A stretch of DNA of 43,068 nucleotides from Pseudonocardia acidicola (GTDB lineage Bacteria > Actinomycetota > Actinomycetes > Mycobacteriales > Pseudonocardiaceae), in NCBI RefSeq assembly GCF_012911935.1, contig NZ_JAAXLA010000061.1, forward strand, positions 1 through 43,068. The letters are read 5' to 3'. The notes below the pieces were generated by a model. That model saw only the letters and a program-made list of their open reading frames with translations, had not been told where the DNA came from and ran no database searches. Position numbers and translations under genes: made by a program. Shown here piece by piece: positions 1 through 8,532 of this stretch; the stretch's first letter is position 1; the number at the start of each line of letters is the position of its first letter.

Positions 1-247
1 GGTCGGGCTGGGGTCGAGGTGGGTCGGACCGCAGGGTGCGCTGGCTGTCGTAGGCGGCACGCCGGGCGGGGTCGGTGAGGACATCGCGGGCGTGCTGGAT
101 CAGGCGGAAAAGCCCCGCCGCGCTGTCGCCGGCGACATCGGGATGCACGCGCCGGGAGATCCGGCGGTAGGCGGACACGATCTCCGCGCTGGTCGCCGTC
201 TCGGCCACCCCGAGCAGCTCGTAGTAGCCGTGCTCTGTTCCCCCCAT
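1..247 (-). CDS. J-domain (DnaJ-like) protein, C-terminus cut by window edge
   Basis: Translation from the ATG at 247 gives an open frame running off the left edge (82 codons visible). Residues 7-65 form a J domain: a YYELLGV start, a basic helix II, the diagnostic HPD tripeptide at residues 35-37, and a helix III ending in RRAAYD. J domains stimulate the ATPase of Hsp70 (DnaK). Whether this is a full DnaJ or a short J-protein cannot be told because the rest is missing. It starts 11 bases after the stop of the small membrane protein gene and has the same direction as the conjugation operon, so it is probably its distal gene. A J-protein here might help unfold or assemble transfer proteins; that is inference. 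Confidence 0.8.
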   Translation of the reverse strand, partial: MGGTEHGYYELLGVAETATSAEIVSAYRRISRRVHPDVAGDSAAGLFRLIQHARDVLTDPARRAAYDSQRTLRSDPPRPQPD

Positions 248-258
248 CGCTGTGGTGG

Positions 259-450
259 CTAGCCGGCCCGATGGGCGCGTCGGTGGCGTCCCTGCAGCAG
301 CCCGATCGCGAACGCCGCCACCACGATGAAGGTGGCCAGCGTCCAGGGACTCAGCGGTCCGAACACGACGGTGACGGTGGCCAGTGCGGCCAGCATGGTG
401 AGCGCGGTCAGCACGGCCGTGGACAGACTCCGGCCGATGTTCTCGATCAT
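259..450 (-). CDS. Small two-helix membrane protein
   Basis: A 63-residue protein starting with MIENIGRSL. The start at 450 is chosen because GGAGG lies four bases upstream; an in-frame ATG at 543 has a poorly spaced site and would add a hydrophilic stretch without recognisable content. After a short N-terminus it has two hydrophobic segments (about residues 10-31 and 35-53) and an Arg/His-rich tail. No family is recognised. Its place between the unknown 428-residue protein and the J-domain gene suggests an accessory part of the transfer apparatus. Confidence 0.6.
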   Translation of the reverse strand: MIENIGRSLSTAVLTALTMLAALATVTVVFGPLSPWTLATFIVVAAFAIGLLQGRHRRAHRAG

Positions 451-604
451 GTTTCCTCCGTGTGGGATGGGTGGATGCTCTGACAGATGGCGGGCCGCCG
501 GGGCGCGTCCAGCTGATCCGTCGTTGTCGCCGGCGTTCGCCATCGCTCCTGATCCCTACCAGCCGACAGCGACATTCGGATGCGGCTGCGGCGGTGCCGA
601 GGCA

Positions 605-1891
605 TCAGCTACGACGCAGCCCGGCGCGTCGCGCGGGCTGATCGGTTCGTTGGTCGGCTCGCCGGTCGGTGCGGAACAGGTTGTCGATGGCCCGGTCGGC
701 GGCCCGTTCGGCGCGGTCGGCTTGGCGGGCGGTGTACCAGGCGCGGAAGGGGGCGATGAGAGGCTCTCTGGTCTTGTCCCAGTCCGACAGGGCCCGGCCG
801 AACAGGTTCGCCGAGCCGGCCACGATGCCGATGAGGCCGGCGAGGTCCGCGCGCAGGCCGACGGCCAGCCCGGTCGCGGTGCCGGCGACGGCGGCGCCAC
901 CGCCGGCCCAGTACAGCGCGTTGCCCCGAGACGCGGTCCGCATGTCGCGCAGCTCATCGGCCCGGGTTCGGGCCGTGGCGGCCCTGTCCCGGGCCTGGCG
1001 GGCGGCGACGATCTTCTCCCCGGCGATCAATGCCCGGTCGACGTCGGGGTTGAGGTCGGCCGGCCCGTCACGGCCGGGGACGCCGCGGCGGAGGATGTCG
1101 ATGCTCGCGGCGGCGGCCAGTTTCGGGGCCAGCGACTCCCGGTAGGCGCCCATGATCTGGCGGGCGGTGTCGACGTCGATGGTGCGCGGCTCGGCCACGG
1201 GTTCGGCGAGCCCGAGATCGAAGCTCAGCCCGCCGGGTTTGAGCAGCTGCCGGCCGGCGTCGATGCGCAGCAGGGTCGCGGCGAGGGTTTCCGGGTCCCG
1301 GGGCCGCACGTGCTGGCCGAGCTTGGCGCGGGTCTCGGCCAGGTACTCGTGCAGCGACCAGCGTTCCCCCAGCCCGCTCGGGCCGGCGAGGTCCATGCTG
1401 GACTCCAACGCGTCGACGCTGAGTCCGGTGTCGCCGTGGCGTGGGGTGGGGGAGGGGCGCCCGGCGATCGCGGCCAGGCCGTGGAAGATCTCCCATTCCG
1501 GGATCGGTTCGCCCTTGTCCCGGCCCACCTGGCGCAGCCGTTCCCACTCCGGCACCCCACGCCCGGCGGCGCGGCGGGCCGCGTCCAGGGACGCCCGCGG
1601 TCCGGTCTGCGCAGCCTCGGCCAGCCCGACGACGCCCTCGACGGTGCGCGCGGTCGAGTCGCTCAGCCCGGCCGTGCTGGTCGGGGTGAGCACCTCGGCG
1701 GCCCGGCGGAACTCGCTGAGCACCAACCGGCCACTGCGGCGGCCATACGTGAAGTCCTCCAGCAGGCCGACCATGAGCTCGGCGCGGGTTTTGCGGGCCA
1801 GCACGCTCAGCGCGGCCTCCACGACCTGCGGATCGAGCAGCTCCACCGCCGCCGACCCGGCCGCGGGCTTGCCCATCGGCTGCTCGCTCAT
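605..1891 (-). CDS. Unknown protein of the conjugation operon with C-terminal membrane segment
   Basis: A 428-residue protein starting at the ATG at 1891, which overlaps the stop of the upstream gene (ATGA), so translation is probably coupled. The first ~320 residues are hydrophilic, mostly helical-looking and rich in Arg, Ala and Leu. A hydrophobic Gly/Ala-rich hairpin follows at about residues 330-375, then a strongly basic tail. I do not recognise a family. Downstream of VirD4 in such operons one often finds accessory or relaxosome-related proteins, but no relaxase motif (HUH histidines or catalytic tyrosine signature) is visible. Confidence 0.7.
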   Translation of the reverse strand: MSEQPMGKPAAGSAAVELLDPQVVEAALSVLARKTRAELMVGLLEDFTYGRRSGRLVLSEFRRAAEVLTPTSTAGLSDSTARTVEGVVGLAEAAQTGPRASLDAARRAAGRGVPEWERLRQVGRDKGEPIPEWEIFHGLAAIAGRPSPTPRHGDTGLSVDALESSMDLAGPSGLGERWSLHEYLAETRAKLGQHVRPRDPETLAATLLRIDAGRQLLKPGGLSFDLGLAEPVAEPRTIDVDTARQIMGAYRESLAPKLAAAASIDILRRGVPGRDGPADLNPDVDRALIAGEKIVAARQARDRAATARTRADELRDMRTASRGNALYWAGGGAAVAGTATGLAVGLRADLAGLIGIVAGSANLFGRALSDWDKTREPLIAPFRAWYTARQADRAERAADRAIDNLFRTDRRADQRTDQPARRAGLRRS

Positions 1892-2289
1892 CGCTTCCAC
1901 CACCGCCGTCGGTGGGACGGCCGCGCGCCGGCGGGGCGATGACCCGGTGGGTCCTCGAGGCCGAGCAGGTCGCCGTCGACGAACTCCCGGCCAGCGGCCT
2001 TGGCGGCGCGGCGGGCGGCCTGGATCGTCGCCACCTTCTCCGCGGAGGCCTGCAACGCGACCAGCCACTCCGTGAGCTCTTGGGACAGTTCCGGTGGGGC
2101 CATGGTGTAGCCGCGGGCGCCCTCGCCGGGGCCCTGCGGGACCACCCACCAGGCCCCGTCCCAGAAGGTGGGGCCGATGTTGAACTCCGGGAACAGCTGG
2201 ATCGCTTCCCCGGCCTGGGTCAGCTCGGCCATATCGGCCACGGAGATCCGGTCCGGGTCCGCGGGCAGCTGCGGGTATCCGCTGGTCAT
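1888..2289 (-). CDS. Small hypothetical protein downstream of the coupling protein
   Basis: A 133-residue protein beginning MTSGYPQLPADPD. The start at 2289 has a purine-rich GGGGGGAGAAAG ribosome binding site. The first half is acidic with aromatic residues (FWDGAWWVVP at about residues 42-51), the middle is a predicted helix containing ELTEWLVALQ, and the C-terminus is basic and Pro-rich. No family is recognised. It follows the virD4-like gene after 100 bases and overlaps the next gene by four bases, so it belongs to the transfer operon. Confidence 0.65.
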   Translation of the reverse strand: MTSGYPQLPADPDRISVADMAELTQAGEAIQLFPEFNIGPTFWDGAWWVVPQGPGEGARGYTMAPPELSQELTEWLVALQASAEKVATIQAARRAAKAAGREFVDGDLLGLEDPPGHRPAGARPSHRRRWWKR

Positions 2290-2389
2290 CTTTCTCCCCC
2301 CACGACAGCGATCAATCAACAGGATGAGCCGGGCGGCACGGTCCGGCCCAGGCGCGAGACGAAGACGTGTTCTGCCGGTCATGTCCGGG

Positions 2390-4276
2390 TCACCTGCCCA
2401 CCGGCGCCGGGAACCGACGTCCACCCGGCCGGTCTGTCGGCGGGTCGGCATAGCCAGCCGTGTCCACCGGGGGCCGCCCGGCACGCACGGCATCCACGTC
2501 CGCGCGCAGCACCGTCCAATCACGACGGTCGGTGACGTCGATGGTGCGGGCCAGGATCGGGCGCAGGCTGCGGTGCAGCACCAGGACCCGGCCCCGCTCC
2601 AGGGTGCGGACGTCACCGGGGCGGTAGGTGGGCACGGTCTCGGTGCCGATCGAGGACCGGCCCGGGGCCAGCAACCCGTCGGCGTGCTGCTGGTGGCGCA
2701 GCTTCTCGTGGTGCCCACCCAGGGTGGACACCCATTCCAGGGCGCGGGAGTCCTTCAACGCCCCCCACACCGAGAGCGTGGTGGTGTTGTCCAGCAGCTG
2801 CCGGGCCCGGCCCGGGGTGAAGGTGTTCTCCAGCTGGGCCATGGACTGGGCCGCCCAATGGATCACCACCCCGCGCCCGGCGGAGTCGGAGACGATGTCG
2901 GGCAGCTGCGGCAGCGGGGTCGCGTTGGGCAGTTCATCCAGCACCGCCGTCGCGGGTGGATCCAGCCGGCGAGCCGGGTAGTGCAGGGCCATCTCCTGCG
3001 CGGTGGCCAGCCAGTGCTCGGCCAGCGCGGTGAGGAACGGGGCGGCCTGCCGGGCCTGGTGCTGCCCGGCGATCAGGAACACCGAGCCCTGGTTGCCGAT
3101 ATGGGTGCGGGCGTCAAACCCCTCCCCGGGGCGAGGGCTGCACAGCTCGCGCAGCGTCGGGTCCAGCAGAGGCTCGATCACTCGGCGCACGGACAGCCAG
3201 ACCGCATCAGAGGTCTCGGCGACCATCCCGATCTCCGCGCGCAGGTTGTCGGCGAGGTCGGGGTAGTACCTCTCAAGCAGAGTGACCGGTTCCAGATCGG
3301 GTGGTTTGGCGATCGCCCACCGCACCAGAGAACTCACCTCGAGGCGGTGCAACGCCGCGGCCAGCAGGTAGGCGGCCAGCACGAACACCGCGCGTTCGCG
3401 GAACACCTTGTCGTTGCCGGCGCCGCCGCCCCCACCGGCCTCGACCGCGACGGCGGCGGCCTCGACCATGGTGTGCGCGCGCCGGTAGGCGGTGGCCAGG
3501 TCCTCGCATCCGGTGATCGGGGACCAGCGCAGCCGCGCCGGCCACGCCGCCGCGGCGGTGGCGTCGAAGACCAGCACCGGCCCGGCCAGCGGGCGGCGGG
3601 TGCGGGCCAGCGCGGCGAACTCCAGCAGGTCGGGTTTCGTGGTGGAGCACAGCAGCGCGCCCGGCGCGTCGATCGCCTTGTGCACCAGGTCGCGGCGGGA
3701 CTTGCCGGACTGGGTCGGGGCCAGCGTGCCGGTGGGGTTCTCCAGCGGCGTGCACATCGGCCCGGCCGGGCCGCGGTGCAGCGGGGCGGCCACCTCGCTC
3801 ATCGGGGCGCGGCGGCGCTCGGCCGGGGACAGGCCGGGACGGGTCCAGGCCGCGGTGCGCCGCGCGGCGGCGAGGGAGAGCTCGGCGCGGATCTCGGCGC
3901 GGGTGGCGTGCCCGGGCGGGGTCGGGCCCCACCGGCGCCAGACCAGCCCGGTGAGGACGCCGGCGGTCACGAGTACGACGCCGGTCACGGCCGCGGTGGT
4001 GATCCAGTACAGCGTGGGCTGCCCGCCGAGTGCGGCCGCCCACGGCGGCCCGGCCGCGGCGGCGGGGTCCCCACCGTGGAGCAGAATGGTGCCCGCGGTC
4101 TTCGCCCACGCCGCGGACGGAGGCCAGGCCAGCGGGCCTCCGGCGAGCACGGTGGCGACGACCAGGCCGACCACCAGCAGCGCGCCCACCCCGGCCAGGA
4201 CCACCAGGCCCCCGCACAGCAGGGCCATCAGGGCGAGGTCGCGGTCGGTGGCCGGGGAGCGGTATCGGCTGGTCAT
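2390..4276 (-). CDS. VirD4/TraG-type coupling protein ATPase
   Basis: A 628-residue type IV coupling protein that would bring the relaxase-DNA complex to the secretion channel. Two N-terminal membrane segments (about 14-45 and 90-113) anchor it. The P-loop is LAPTQSGKSR with K192 (Ala replaces the usual first Gly), and the Walker B is TAVLDELPN with D447-E448. The segment after Walker B matches the TraM-recognition (TraG/TraD C-terminal) type. The start at 4276 is supported by AAGGAG seven bases upstream and overlaps the stop of the NlpC/P60 gene (ATGA). It sits with a VirB4-like ATPase, as in conjugative type IV systems and unlike the FtsK-like TraB of Streptomyces plasmids. Confidence 0.9.
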   Translation of the reverse strand: MTSRYRSPATDRDLALMALLCGGLVVLAGVGALLVVGLVVATVLAGGPLAWPPSAAWAKTAGTILLHGGDPAAAAGPPWAAALGGQPTLYWITTAAVTGVVLVTAGVLTGLVWRRWGPTPPGHATRAEIRAELSLAAARRTAAWTRPGLSPAERRRAPMSEVAAPLHRGPAGPMCTPLENPTGTLAPTQSGKSRRDLVHKAIDAPGALLCSTTKPDLLEFAALARTRRPLAGPVLVFDATAAAAWPARLRWSPITGCEDLATAYRRAHTMVEAAAVAVEAGGGGGAGNDKVFRERAVFVLAAYLLAAALHRLEVSSLVRWAIAKPPDLEPVTLLERYYPDLADNLRAEIGMVAETSDAVWLSVRRVIEPLLDPTLRELCSPRPGEGFDARTHIGNQGSVFLIAGQHQARQAAPFLTALAEHWLATAQEMALHYPARRLDPPATAVLDELPNATPLPQLPDIVSDSAGRGVVIHWAAQSMAQLENTFTPGRARQLLDNTTTLSVWGALKDSRALEWVSTLGGHHEKLRHQQHADGLLAPGRSSIGTETVPTYRPGDVRTLERGRVLVLHRSLRPILARTIDVTDRRDWTVLRADVDAVRAGRPPVDTAGYADPPTDRPGGRRFPAPVGR

Positions 4277-5418
4277 GCGGCGGCTCCTTCGGCGAGCACG
4301 CTGGTGGATGGCGGCGCGCCGGACGGGCCGGCGATGTGGCGAATGGCGACGATCTTGTCCGCCCACCGGTCGAGGGGCTCGAGGATGACGCCGGTGGAGG
4401 AGTCGTAGGCGTTGACGACGATCCCGCCCCCGGCGTACATGCCGACGTGGCGCGGGTTGGCCGGGGTCCCGAGGGAGCCCGGGATGAACAGCAGGTCGCC
4501 GGGGGCGACCTGCGCGAGCCCGGGGACGGGGGTGCCGTCGGTTTTCTGGGTGACCGTGCCGGCCGAGATGGGCACGCCGGCGGCGGCCCAGGCGGCCTGC
4601 ATCAGCCCGGAGCAGTCGAACGCGCCCGGCCCCTTGGCGCCCCACACATACGGCTTGCCGACCTGGGCGAGGGCGTAGGCGACGGCGGCGCGTTGGCGCG
4701 GGTCGGTGGGCAGCCCGAAGCCGGGTGGGAGTTGCCTCGGGTCCACCGTGCCGCCGGTCAGCGGCAGGTTCGAGCCACCCTGGTCGGGGCAGGCCAGTGT
4801 GGACAGCGAGGCCAGCTGCGCGGTGTCCCGGCCCGCCGCGCCGGGTAGGGGTGGGGCCGGGTTGTCCGGGCCGGCCCAGAACCGGGCGACCAGGGCGGCC
4901 GCGGCGGCTTCCTGGGGGCCGTAGCGGCCGGGGAACGCCGAGCGCTGCACCGCTTGCGCGGCCTGGCCCGGGGGGAGGGTCGCCCAACCGGGGACGGCGA
5001 GGAGCCTGTCGTAGAAGGTGTTGGCCGCATACGCGGGGTTGATCACCTGTTGCGCTCCGCCCCAGCCCTGGGAGGGGCGCTGCTGGAACAGCCCGAGGGA
5101 GTCCCGGTCGCCGTAGTGCACGTTGGTCAGCGCGGATTCCACGATCGCGGTCGCGACCGCGATCACCGCGGCCCGCCGCGGTAGACCACGTTGGACGGCG
5201 ATCTGGGTGATGGTCTGGGCGTTCGCGGTCTGCTCGGCCGACCAGGCCCGGGGCCCGATCTGCTGGGAGCCCCCGCCGGTGCCGCCGTCCCCGCCGCAGC
5301 CGCCGCCGGGCAGCGCGCCGCCGAACGCGGCCAGCACCGCGATCCCGAGCGTGGTCATCGCCAACCCGAACAGCGCGACGCCGGCGGCCACCGCGATGGT
5401 GAGCCTGGGTGAGTCCAC
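4273..5418 (-). CDS. Bifunctional wall hydrolase: lysozyme-like domain plus NlpC/P60
   Basis: A 381-residue envelope protein that opens peptidoglycan for the transfer channel. One N-terminal membrane segment (about 7-34) anchors or exports it. Residues 60-185 are a lysozyme-like transglycosylase domain with E94 in IVESALTNV and a GLFQQRPSQGWG motif. Residues 240-360 are an NlpC/P60 endopeptidase with catalytic C269 in FDCSG and H324 in PRHVGMY. The two-domain layout resembles CwlT/TcpG proteins of Gram-positive conjugative elements. The start is a GTG at 5418, 19 bases after the VirB4 stop, with a weak ribosome binding site. Confidence 0.88.
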   Translation of the reverse strand: MDSPRLTIAVAAGVALFGLAMTTLGIAVLAAFGGALPGGGCGGDGGTGGGSQQIGPRAWSAEQTANAQTITQIAVQRGLPRRAAVIAVATAIVESALTNVHYGDRDSLGLFQQRPSQGWGGAQQVINPAYAANTFYDRLLAVPGWATLPPGQAAQAVQRSAFPGRYGPQEAAAAALVARFWAGPDNPAPPLPGAAGRDTAQLASLSTLACPDQGGSNLPLTGGTVDPRQLPPGFGLPTDPRQRAAVAYALAQVGKPYVWGAKGPGAFDCSGLMQAAWAAAGVPISAGTVTQKTDGTPVPGLAQVAPGDLLFIPGSLGTPANPRHVGMYAGGGIVVNAYDSSTGVILEPLDRWADKIVAIRHIAGPSGAPPSTSVLAEGAAA

Positions 5419-5437
5419 CGTTTCACCGCAGCCGTGA

Positions 5438-6994
5438 TCAGGTGGCCGGGCCGGTGCGGGCGCGGAGTTGGGCGTTGGTGTCGAAGATCGCCAGCTCGGT
5501 GGGGGAGAGCACGGTCTGCACCTTGTAGCCGGGTGAGGATTCGATCTTCCACAGGGCGCGGCCGCGGCGTTCCATCGCCCAGCCGGTGGTGACGTCCTGC
5601 TCGCGTTCGGACAAAGCGAGGTCGGTGGCGAGCTCGTCGGCGACCCGGGTGGACTGTCCGAGCAGGATCCGCGTGCTGCAGAGCGCGAGCAGGTCCTTGG
5701 CGATCGCGACCTCCTGCGAGCCGGCCGCGCCCACGGAGAGCAGATCCGAGGGTTTGTGCATGACCAGCAGCTGGATCTTGCGTTCGGCGCGGGACAGCCG
5801 CAGGTCGGAGTCCACGGCCTGCACCGCGCGCAGGCCCAGGCGCATCTGCCGCCACACCTCGTCGCGGACCACGATGCGGATCTCCCCGTCGTCCTGCAGG
5901 TCGGTGATCAGCGACGACCACGAGCCCAGGCACGTCAGCGCGACGGCGATGGCCTGGTCCCCGCGCGAGCGCAGCAGCGACAGGTCCATCGACTGCACGG
6001 GCGCGTCGAAGTCCAGGGTGAAGTTGGTCGGCTCGTCGAACAGCCCGGCCAGTGGGCCGAGGACCAGGTTGGACAGCGCGTCGGTGATCTGGCGGGTGTG
6101 GTCGAGGAACTCCCGGCGCCCGGCGAACCGCGCCTCTCGCCAGAGGTCCTCGGCGGGGTCGGCGAGCTCGCGGGCGACGTCGGGGATGGTGACCGGGGTG
6201 AGCGCGGTGTAGCCGTCGCCGGCGCCGACCAGGCGGCGCAGCACCGCGGCGAGCACGGCCTCGTCGGTGACCGTCGGGGCGTAGCCCTGGGTCTCGGCCA
6301 GCGCGGCCAGGAGTTTGGTCCAGCGGCCCAGGACGCCGGTGAGCTCCTCGCGCTGCCGCGTCAGCGACCAGCCGTTCCACCGTGATGCCAGCGGCCCGAG
6401 GTCCAGGGCGTTGAGCCGGGCGGGGCTGCCGCGGCCGAGGGCGATCGGGGTGACCCCCAGCGCCCGCAGCAGCGGGGTGTATTCGCCCTTGACGTCCCCG
6501 GAGATCAGCGTCGTGATCCCGAACAGCATCATCCGCAGGCAGAACGCCACCACGGTGGAGCTCTTGCCGCGGCCGGGCTCGCCGAAGATGACCAGGTTGG
6601 GGTTGGTGGCCAGGCCGCGCAGCAGCCATTCGATGGGGTGGCAGTAGAACGCGCCCCCGGACAGGGTGTCGTAGCCCATCCGGGCCCCGACCGCGGGCAC
6701 CCCGTTCGCGGCCAGCAGCGGGAACAGCCCGCCCACCTCGGAGGTGGCTGCCTGATACACCGGCAACCGTGCCGCGGCCTCCACCGGCGCCCAGCCCGCG
6801 CCCGCCGCCGATCGGCCGCGGCGTGGGGCGAGCGGGCGGTTCACTCGCCCCGACCCCGCCTCAGCGGCGTCGGGGTTCTCAGTGGGCGGGGCCGCAGTCG
6901 GTGCCGGGGCGGCGCCGAACATGGTCAGCAGCTCGCCGGCGCTGCGCTCCGCACGTCGTCCGCCGCGGGGGCGGGTCTGGCCTCTGGCCCTCAC
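5438..6994 (-). CDS. VirB4/TraE-type conjugation ATPase
   Basis: A 518-residue cytoplasmic ATPase powering the type IV machine. The P-loop is GEPGRGKSS at residues 138-146 (K144), the Walker B is IRIVVRDEVW with D378-E379, and an arginine-rich C-terminal region follows. The first 60 residues are Pro/Ala-rich and look unstructured. The GTG start at 6994 overlaps the stop of the upstream SCO6880-like gene (GTGA); a later ATG at residue 25 is possible. It is shorter than classical VirB4 (about 800 residues), and the missing N-terminal part seems to be supplied by the upstream membrane protein. Confidence 0.85.
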   Translation of the reverse strand: MRARGQTRPRGGRRAERSAGELLTMFGAAPAPTAAPPTENPDAAEAGSGRVNRPLAPRRGRSAAGAGWAPVEAAARLPVYQAATSEVGGLFPLLAANGVPAVGARMGYDTLSGGAFYCHPIEWLLRGLATNPNLVIFGEPGRGKSSTVVAFCLRMMLFGITTLISGDVKGEYTPLLRALGVTPIALGRGSPARLNALDLGPLASRWNGWSLTRQREELTGVLGRWTKLLAALAETQGYAPTVTDEAVLAAVLRRLVGAGDGYTALTPVTIPDVARELADPAEDLWREARFAGRREFLDHTRQITDALSNLVLGPLAGLFDEPTNFTLDFDAPVQSMDLSLLRSRGDQAIAVALTCLGSWSSLITDLQDDGEIRIVVRDEVWRQMRLGLRAVQAVDSDLRLSRAERKIQLLVMHKPSDLLSVGAAGSQEVAIAKDLLALCSTRILLGQSTRVADELATDLALSEREQDVTTGWAMERRGRALWKIESSPGYKVQTVLSPTELAIFDTNAQLRARTGPAT

Positions 6995-8532
6995 TGCAGT
7001 GCTCCGCGCAGCCGCGGCAGGCCGATCCCGAGGGGGAGCGCGGCGGAGACGAACGCGGAGTCCTGCGCCAGTTCCAGGCGCAGCAGCCGGAACCGGCCCG
7101 AGGCGTCGTTCTCCAGCTTCGCGGCGTGGTCCTCGAGGTTCCACTCCGCGGGCACGGTGATCGAGGCGGCGACGGTGAACCGCACCATCGCGTGCCCGGC
7201 CGCGACCGCGCGTTCCTGGGCCAGCGCGCCGCCGGCCTGGCGCTCGTCGACGGCGGTGGCCGAGAAGCCCTTCTGCCGTTTCCAGTCGGTGATGACATTG
7301 GACCGGAACCGGTTGCCCTGCACCGCGCGGGAGGCGCTGCGCTGGTTCATGACCTCGTAGTGGATCGCGACCGTGCGCCGTTCCCCGGCGGTGCGCACGC
7401 CCAGCAGCGGCCCCAGCGAGCCGAACACGGTGCCCGGCTCGGGCATCAGCACCGCATACGACACCGAGGAGAACCCGTCGTGGTGATAGGCCCGCGGGGC
7501 CGGTGAGGGCGCCTGCGTCGGGCCCGCGGCCGCCATCGGCAACCCGCCCGCCCCGCCCTGATCTGCGTGGCTGCCGGCGTGGGTGAGGTGGTGGTTGGTC
7601 AGCACCGCGGCCGCGGCCGGGTTGAACCCGGTGCGGATCGCCTCGGCCATGCCCGCGCCCGACAGCCACGACACGGTGCGGACCCCGAGCGCCTTGAGCC
7701 CGTCGTCGAGCCCGTCCAGGACCCGGTAGAGCGCGTAGGCGCGGCCGGTGACCCCGCCGCCGGCGGCCTGCGCGGGCCGGCGCAGCGCGGTCTCGGTGCC
7801 CGACACCGTCACGAACAGCTCGGTGCGCACGCTGATCGAGCCGATCGTGGCGTCGAGCTCCGCGGTCGTCCGCCGCGCGAGCGGTGGGGCGGCCGGGTCG
7901 AGGTGCCCGGCCCGCCACACCTGGTACTCGGTGCCGTCATCGGGCACGGTGCGCACCAGCAGCGACATCCGGTCGATCACCTCGCGGTGCCCGATGCCCA
8001 GCAGCAGGTTCCCCAGCCGGGCGGCCAGCCGCTCGCACTCGGCGTCGGAGAGCATCCCGACCCCGGTGTGGGTCAACCTGGCGGTGGCGCCCCAGCGGCC
8101 TTCGCCGGTGTCGTGGATCAGGCAGACCCGGCCCTGGTCGCGAAACGGTGGCCCGTCGGGGAACACCACCCGGGTCAGCACCCCGGGCAGATCCGGCTCG
8201 TGGGCAGGGCCGGGTATCCCGGCCGCCGCCCTGGACTGCCAGCTCGACCAGCCCATCAGCACTCCCGTCTGAAACATCAGCAGATCCGCGAGCCAGCGCA
8301 GCGCCGGGCGGCCCCGGACCGGAACCACCACCAGCACCGCGGTCAGCCCGCCGACCGCGGCGAGGGTGAGGGCCTGCGGCCAGCGGCCGGCGGAGATCGC
8401 CAGCAGCACCGGGGCGGCCGAGGCCACACACACCAGGGCCTGCAGCGGGGTGAGTCCCATGATCCAGCCCGCGCGTTCGCGCCGGCCCAGCCCGCGGTAG
8501 ATCCGCGGGCCCGCACCCGCCGTGCTGCTCAC
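6991..8532 (-). CDS. SCO6880-like membrane protein (VirB3/VirB4 N-terminal equivalent)
   Basis: A 513-residue protein with two adjacent N-terminal membrane helices (about residues 26-72) of the PrgI/VirB3 kind, then a large soluble domain. It resembles the protein family I recall under the name SCO6880, found next to VirB4 ATPases in actinobacterial transfer loci; that assignment is from memory of family features. Inference: together with the downstream ATPase it makes up a split VirB4, since both genes overlap and follow each other. The GTG start at 8532 overlaps the stop of the VirB6-like gene. Confidence 0.72.
   Translation of the reverse strand: MSSTAGAGPRIYRGLGRRERAGWIMGLTPLQALVCVASAAPVLLAISAGRWPQALTLAAVGGLTAVLVVVPVRGRPALRWLADLLMFQTGVLMGWSSWQSRAAAGIPGPAHEPDLPGVLTRVVFPDGPPFRDQGRVCLIHDTGEGRWGATARLTHTGVGMLSDAECERLAARLGNLLLGIGHREVIDRMSLLVRTVPDDGTEYQVWRAGHLDPAAPPLARRTTAELDATIGSISVRTELFVTVSGTETALRRPAQAAGGGVTGRAYALYRVLDGLDDGLKALGVRTVSWLSGAGMAEAIRTGFNPAAAAVLTNHHLTHAGSHADQGGAGGLPMAAAGPTQAPSPAPRAYHHDGFSSVSYAVLMPEPGTVFGSLGPLLGVRTAGERRTVAIHYEVMNQRSASRAVQGNRFRSNVITDWKRQKGFSATAVDERQAGGALAQERAVAAGHAMVRFTVAASITVPAEWNLEDHAAKLENDASGRFRLLRLELAQDSAFVSAALPLGIGLPRLRGALQ

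Noticed and set aside
326..1942. Long plus-strand open frame of 538 codons
   Set aside because: It lies opposite the transfer genes, spans several of them, is Gly/Arg/Pro-rich without any domain, and is a high-GC shadow frame.
2168..4408. Plus-strand open frame of 746 codons
   Set aside because: Antisense to the coupling protein, which has clear Walker motifs and a good ribosome binding site; composition of the plus frame is noise.
5355..6629. Second minus-strand frame of 424 codons overlapping the VirB4 gene
   Set aside because: Arg/Pro-rich out-of-frame translation of the VirB4 gene; no motifs.
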